A DNA stretch of 14,752 nt. It comes from Acidobacteriota bacterium. Its GTDB lineage: Bacteria > Acidobacteriota > Blastocatellia > Pyrinomonadales > Pyrinomonadaceae. The notes under the pieces are model-generated. The model did not search any database and was not told the DNA's origin. It saw only the letters and a program-made list of their open reading frames with translations. The position numbers were made by a program, and so were the translations under genes. Shown here piece after piece: positions 11,939 to 14,752 of the stretch. The stretch spans positions 1 through 14,752 of the forward strand of contig JAEZJR010000323.1 in the NCBI GenBank assembly GCA_023415725.1, given 5' to 3'. The stretch's first letter is position 1. Every line of letters begins with the position of its first letter.

Positions 11939-13126
11939 TCATCTCGCCAATCTTATCCCCGTGAACTGCCACCTCAAATGCGGATGGAAAAAGTTCCGGT
12001 ACGTCGCCCGGCTGTGTCCCTCCGGCGTCGCGACCGAAGCGCCGCGCAGGACCATCTGGTTGATCATAAACTTGCCATTATATTCGCCCACCGCCCCTTT
12101 CGGTTTCACAAAACCGGGATAAGGCAGGTAGGCCGAGTTCGTCCATTCCCATCTCAGCCCCCAGTCGAATTTCTCGTTCGCCGCCTCCCACTCGAATTCG
12201 GTCGGCAGCCGCATCCCCTTCCATTCCGCAAAAGCCGCGGCCTCATAGAAAGAGATATGGCAGACCGGAGCGTCCATAGGCAGCGGCCGCAAGCCGCCGA
12301 GTGTGAAATGATGCCATTCGCCTTCACGCTCGTGCCAGTAAAGCGGCGAAGCGACGGCTTCCCTGTTCACCCAATCCCAGCCCTCCGAGTGCCAGAGCCT
12401 GTGATCCTTGTAACCTCCATCGGCCACAAATTCCAGAAATTCCCCGTTGGTGACCAGCCGGTCCGAGATCGAGAAATCGTCAAGATAAACATTGTGCCGA
12501 GCAAGCTCGTTATCGAAGCAGAATCCCTCACCCGAATACCCGATCTCGTAAATACCCGCTTCGATGTCGACAAGTTCGCCTTTCCCTTGATCCTTCGTCT
12601 CCTCAGGAGCGAAGCCTTCACGGTAAGCCGGAAAAAGCGGGTTGATGCTGAAGGTGTATTTCAGGTCCGTAACGAAAAGCTCCTGATGCTGCTGCTCGTG
12701 GTTCAACCCTAGGACCACCAGGTCTGTTAACTGCGGATCGCGAACGATTTCGGCAAGCAGCCGGCTCATTTGCTCATCGACATATCGCCGATACTCAAAG
12801 ACCCGTTTCACCGTCGGACGCGAAAGGTCTCCCCGATGATCACGGGCCGTCCGCTCCCCGATCGAGTTGTAATAACTGTTGAACAGGAACCCGAAGCTCG
12901 GATCGAAAACCTGGTGATCCGGTGCGAACCGTTTGAGGATCATCTCCTCGAAAAACCAGGTCGTGTGCGCGATGTTCCACTTCGCGGGGGAAACATCGAC
13001 GATCGGCTGAGGGATATAATCCTCCACCTCGAGCGGCTCGCAAAGCTCCTCCGTCCGGCGGCGCACCGCCAGGTAAAATTCGGCCAAGCTCTGCGGCTCG
13101 ATTCGTTTCGTATGTGCTCCGGTCAT
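11939..13126 (-). CDS. egtB: Ergothioneine biosynthesis protein EgtB (sulfoxide synthase)
   Basis: EgtB is a non-heme iron enzyme that uses O2 to join hercynine to a thiol (gamma-glutamylcysteine or cysteine) as a sulfoxide. At 395 aa it has an N-terminal DinB-like domain and a C-terminal formylglycine-generating-type (FGE-sulfatase) domain. The iron ligands are visible as H54 in NIAHTTWFFEE and H143/H147 in NHEQQHQEL. The C-terminal part has LPTEFEWEAA, RWEWTNSAYLPYPGF and the closing YRNFFHPHLRWQFTGIRLAR. An EgtB from the acidobacterium Chloracidobacterium is known to accept cysteine directly. No egtA or egtC is present here, so the same is plausible but not shown. The start is set by GGAGGT seven bases before the ATG. 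It is the first gene of the egtB-egtD-birA-unknown-coaX run. Confidence 0.96.
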   Translation of the reverse strand: MTGAHTKRIEPQSLAEFYLAVRRRTEELCEPLEVEDYIPQPIVDVSPAKWNIAHTTWFFEEMILKRFAPDHQVFDPSFGFLFNSYYNSIGERTARDHRGDLSRPTVKRVFEYRRYVDEQMSRLLAEIVRDPQLTDLVVLGLNHEQQHQELFVTDLKYTFSINPLFPAYREGFAPEETKDQGKGELVDIEAGIYEIGYSGEGFCFDNELARHNVYLDDFSISDRLVTNGEFLEFVADGGYKDHRLWHSEGWDWVNREAVASPLYWHEREGEWHHFTLGGLRPLPMDAPVCHISFYEAAAFAEWKGMRLPTEFEWEAANEKFDWGLRWEWTNSAYLPYPGFVKPKGAVGEYNGKFMINQMVLRGASVATPEGHSRATYRNFFHPHLRWQFTGIRLAR

Positions 13127-13133
13127 CTAGCTC

Positions 13134-13139
13134 ACCTCC
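13134..13139 (-). promoter_or_regulatory. Strong Shine-Dalgarno site of egtB
   Basis: On the minus strand GGAGGT lies seven bases before the egtB ATG. It is one of only two near-consensus ribosome binding sites in the window and marks egtB as an independently initiated first gene. Confidence 0.8.
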
Positions 13140-13372
13140 GACGATCCTTTTTCGGGAGATCATATTCCCTTCCGGTGGAGATCGAACACGTTTCTCCCGG
13201 CCAAAACCGCCCGATCGTCACTGCCCTTATAAAAGCAGCCACGATCGTACCTATCACCATCTCCATAGACTCGGTCAACGCCCTCAAGAATGCCGATTTT
13301 GACGGCAGCGCTTTCGTCGCCGTCGCGACGCCATTGCGGCGATCGGCGCTGTTGTCGCCGTCGCGAGCTGAA
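13140..13372. other. Gene-free leader region upstream of egtB
   Basis: No convincing gene lies here; the minus-strand frame 13132-13434 is discussed under rejected items. Bases 13153-13159 (CGGGAGA) pair with 13193-13199 (TCTCCCG) around a 33-base loop, close to the egtB ribosome binding site. GGAGATC occurs at 13155 and again at 13177. The 13-mer GTCGCCGTCGCGA occurs at 13316-13328 and 13354-13366, and CGCGACG (13324-13330) can pair with CGTCGCG (13359-13365), so the segment is likely structured if transcribed. The egtB promoter must be here or further upstream, but I cannot place it with confidence. Confidence 0.45.
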
Positions 13373-13456
13373 CCCAAAATGGTCAGCCAAACCGCTCTAA
13401 ACGGCTGACCATTTTGTCCCAAATGGCTGACCATTCGGACTCAAAAAGCTGACCGA
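13373..13456. repeat. 22-bp GGCTGACCATT repeat array with inverted copy
   Basis: GGCTGACCATT occurs at 13403-13413 and 13425-13435, with a diverged copy (AGCTGACCGAT) at 13447-13457. The units are exactly 22 bases apart, and positions between the cores also agree in part (G-C-CAAA). An inverted copy, AAAATGGTCAGCC at 13376-13388, matches GGCTGACCATTTT at 13403-13415 perfectly over 13 bases across a 14-base gap. Two readings are possible: an array of protein-binding sites two helical turns apart, or the relic end of an IS21-type element, whose termini are known to carry several repeats of about this length. No transposase gene is present. Confidence 0.75.
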
Positions 13457-13503
13457 TCGAGGCTCTTCATCCAAATATATTTACTAGGATGCACCCATCC
13501 GGA

Positions 13504-13537
13504 CAAATAACAAAGCGGAGGCCTCGCCTCCGCCTTT
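13504..13537 (-). terminator. Rho-independent terminator after the HEAT-repeat gene
   Basis: On the minus strand GCGGAGGC (13526-13533) pairs with GCCTCCGC (13515-13522) around a three-base loop. The T-rich run TTTGTTATTT follows. It lies about 30 bases after the stop of the HEAT-repeat gene. Confidence 0.82.
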
Positions 13538-13564
13538 CGTGCCGATTACCCCAACGATTGTTTC

Positions 13565-14491
13565 CTACTTCTGCCCCGCTTCGATCTTCAAAAGGGCTTC
13601 CTTACTGATCTCCGCGAGGTATGGGTCCTGGCTATTCTGTTTCGACCGCAAGATCCCGACAGAAGCCGGGCTCCCGATCGCCCCGAGAGCATATGCCGCC
13701 TCACGGCGTGTATCATCCGATTCCCTCCTGTCCTGCAAAACAGCACTAAGTACGGGCACAGCAGTCTCAAACTCCGGCCGACCAGCCGTGAGGTTCTCCT
13801 CCGCTATTTTCTTGTATTTATCCGGAAGAAAGTTCTGCGGCGTGACGGTGTATCCGCTTCCGGTGTTCATCAACTGAGCGATCCTGCCCACGGAACGAGC
13901 GGCAGAGCGGCGTAAAAACTCGGTTTCTTCGGAAGGGCGTCGTTTAAGGATCGTGAGCAGCGGTTCGACGCCGGTCGGGTTCCCCGTCGGTCCAAGGCCG
14001 ATCGTCGCAGCGGCACGCACCTCCAGGTCCTCCTCACGTTGGAGAAGCCTGATCAGCGGGGCCGCGGCATCCGGGCTCTCGACCCGCCCCAACGCATAAG
14101 CCGTCTCCTTTCGGACAAACGCATCGCGGTCATCCAAAAGCGGCGTCAATACTACCACAGCCTCCTGCTTTGGGAGATCAACGACCGATGCAACAGCCGT
14201 TGCACGCACGATCGGGTCGGAGTCCCTTAAAGCCGGAACAGCAATTCTCGAAGCAGTTTCCGACCGCAAATTCCTGATTTGGAACAGCGCCTCGCGTTTT
14301 TGCTCGGTGTTTCCGTTAGCAATTGCAGTTGAGAGCTGATCCAGGTCTTGAGCGGAGGAGTTTAAGGCGAAGAAAAAAAAGGAAAAGGTTAGAAGCCCGA
14401 ACCTACGAAAGGCCTTAAAAAATAAAGCACGACCGTTGCGGGAACCCGCTGTCGATCGTGCTTTACTGTTGCAACTAAACGATTTCCCCAC
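13565..14491 (-). CDS. Secreted HEAT-repeat protein
   Basis: The 308-aa protein has a basic N-terminal stretch, a hydrophobic run (GLLTFSFFFFAL) and a likely signal-peptidase site after NSSAQ. It then carries about six HEAT/PBS-lyase-type helical repeats, for example PIVRATAVASVVDL, AFVRKETAYALGRV, LEVRAAATIGLGPTG and DDTRREAAYALGAIGS. Such repeats are protein-binding scaffolds, so it is probably periplasmic, with unknown partners. The only standard start in frame before the signal peptide is GTG at 14491, three bases after the stop of the 71-aa gene. This gives an unusually long n-region of about 30 residues, and codons about 9-24 are the stem of a terminator-like hairpin (14423-14465). The start is therefore doubtful: a non-standard codon further in is possible, but I see no ATG, GTG or TTG there. 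A terminator follows the stop. Confidence 0.82.
   Translation of the reverse strand: MGKSFSCNSKARSTAGSRNGRALFFKAFRRFGLLTFSFFFFALNSSAQDLDQLSTAIANGNTEQKREALFQIRNLRSETASRIAVPALRDSDPIVRATAVASVVDLPKQEAVVVLTPLLDDRDAFVRKETAYALGRVESPDAAAPLIRLLQREEDLEVRAAATIGLGPTGNPTGVEPLLTILKRRPSEETEFLRRSAARSVGRIAQLMNTGSGYTVTPQNFLPDKYKKIAEENLTAGRPEFETAVPVLSAVLQDRRESDDTRREAAYALGAIGSPASVGILRSKQNSQDPYLAEISKEALLKIEAGQK
14410..14465 (-). terminator. Rho-independent terminator or attenuator inside the HEAT gene start
   Basis: On the minus strand TAAAGCACGA (14465-14456) pairs with TCGTGCTTTA (14432-14423) as a ten-base perfect outer stem. A two-pair inner step and a GCGGG/CCCGC inner hairpin extend it. ATTTTTTAAGG follows at once. 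This is the form of a strong terminator for the 71-aa gene, whose stop lies 30 bases upstream. It overlaps the first codons of the HEAT-repeat frame. Confidence 0.8.
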
Positions 14492-14494
14492 GCC

Positions 14495-14710
14495 CTAGGC
14501 CGCTCGCTGCCAGCGGAGTGCCTGCTCGCGTTCCCATTCCGAAACCTGCCGTGCACGCTTGTTCTCGTAAGCATTCGAGAGCGACAGGATTATATCGTCG
14601 GCCGAATAATTTTTAAATTGCTGGGATTGGGAAGTCGAGGTTCGCGCTGCGGCGGAATTGAGCGACTTTTCGCTTTCGTAGGGGGATTTTGCGGCTGCGT
14701 TCTTGACCAT
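14495..14710 (-). CDS. Small hydrophilic protein, 71 aa, unknown
   Basis: I do not recognise this protein. It is 71 aa, has no membrane segment, and falls into a Ser/Ala/Lys-rich, probably disordered first half (SLNSAAARTSTSQSQQF) and a second half that looks helical and charged (ADDIILSLSNAYENKRARQ, then EWEREQALRWQRAA). An AGGAGG (14718-14723 on the minus strand) sits seven bases before the ATG, the best ribosome binding site in the window. A strong terminator follows 30 bases after its stop. A short gene with a perfect ribosome binding site and its own terminator suggests an abundant or tightly regulated product. A structural, stress or regulatory role cannot be chosen from sequence. Confidence 0.75.
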   Translation of the reverse strand: MVKNAAAKSPYESEKSLNSAAARTSTSQSQQFKNYSADDIILSLSNAYENKRARQVSEWEREQALRWQRAA

Positions 14711-14717
14711 CGTAGTG

Positions 14718-14723
14718 CCTCCT
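14718..14723 (-). promoter_or_regulatory. Consensus Shine-Dalgarno site of the 71-aa gene
   Basis: AGGAGG on the minus strand lies seven bases before the ATG at 14710 and fixes that start. Confidence 0.82.
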
Positions 14724-14752
14724 CGTTTTGGTTTCGGCAGACGGTCTGTGGC

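Noticed and set aside
13132..13434. Minus-strand 100-aa frame just upstream of egtB
   Set aside because: Its first third is read through the 22-bp repeats and the next part through the GC-rich repeats. It has no recognisable domain or ribosome binding site, and it ends at the egtB Shine-Dalgarno site. I cannot fully exclude a leader peptide.
13376..13456. CRISPR array
   Set aside because: The units are contiguous at a 22-bp period with no unique spacers of CRISPR length. One copy is inverted, and no cas genes are present.
1..14752. Frequent CGATCG words as a genome-signature element
   Set aside because: They occur mostly inside codons (Ile, Asp, Arg and Glu runs) of real genes. Without genome-wide counts, over-representation cannot be claimed.

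Overview
The window looks like chromosomal core-plus-accessory DNA from a moderately GC-rich Gram-negative-type bacterium. The best guess is an acidobacterium of class Blastocatellia (Chloracidobacterium/Pyrinomonas relatives). This is inferred from the gene set: a two-gene egtB/egtD ergothioneine locus, a secreted YCF48-type propeller protein, a Rad50-like ATPase, and a BirA without a DNA-binding domain beside a type III pantothenate kinase. No rRNA, tRNA or other decisive marker is present, so the taxonomy is tentative.

Bases 1-2743 (+ strand): the C-terminal part of a TPR protein ends in a strong rho-independent terminator. A translationally coupled operon follows: era (ribosome-assembly GTPase), a small four-helix DMT/DUF486 membrane protein, and prmA (ribosomal protein L11 methyltransferase), joined by two ATGA stop/start overlaps. 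prmA overlaps the next gene tail-to-tail by four bases.

Bases 2740-8140 (- strand, read right to left): a four-gene run of a Rad50/SbcC-like ATPase (881 aa), a 99-aa two-helix membrane protein, RNase HI, and a secreted 14-repeat YCF48-like beta-propeller protein. The first three are joined by overlapping stop/start codons. No SbcD/Mre11 nuclease gene is in the window. A 95-aa protein of unknown function (8277-8564, +) diverges from this run.

Bases 8767-13126 (- strand): probably one transcription unit in the order egtB, egtD, birA, an acidic 113-aa unknown, coaX. EgtD trimethylates histidine and EgtB joins the product to a thiol donor through a sulfoxide. BirA attaches biotin to carboxylases, and CoaX starts coenzyme A synthesis. 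The unit is thus a cofactor/redox-metabolite cluster. egtB has a strong Shine-Dalgarno site, and egtD is preceded by AT-rich heptad repeats.

Bases 13127-13564 hold no convincing gene. They carry a 22-bp motif repeated in register with an upstream inverted copy (an operator array or the relic end of an IS21-type element), GC-rich direct repeats, and a terminator. Beyond this (- strand) lie a secreted HEAT-repeat protein and a 71-aa unknown with a near-perfect ribosome binding site. A strong terminator-like hairpin with a U-run sits inside the first codons of the HEAT gene.

Most of the window is ordinary housekeeping. The parts most worth a second look are the 22-bp repeat array, the terminator embedded in the HEAT gene start, the partnerless Rad50-like/RNase HI operon with an atypical hook, and the two compact unknowns (9579-9920 and 14495-14710).
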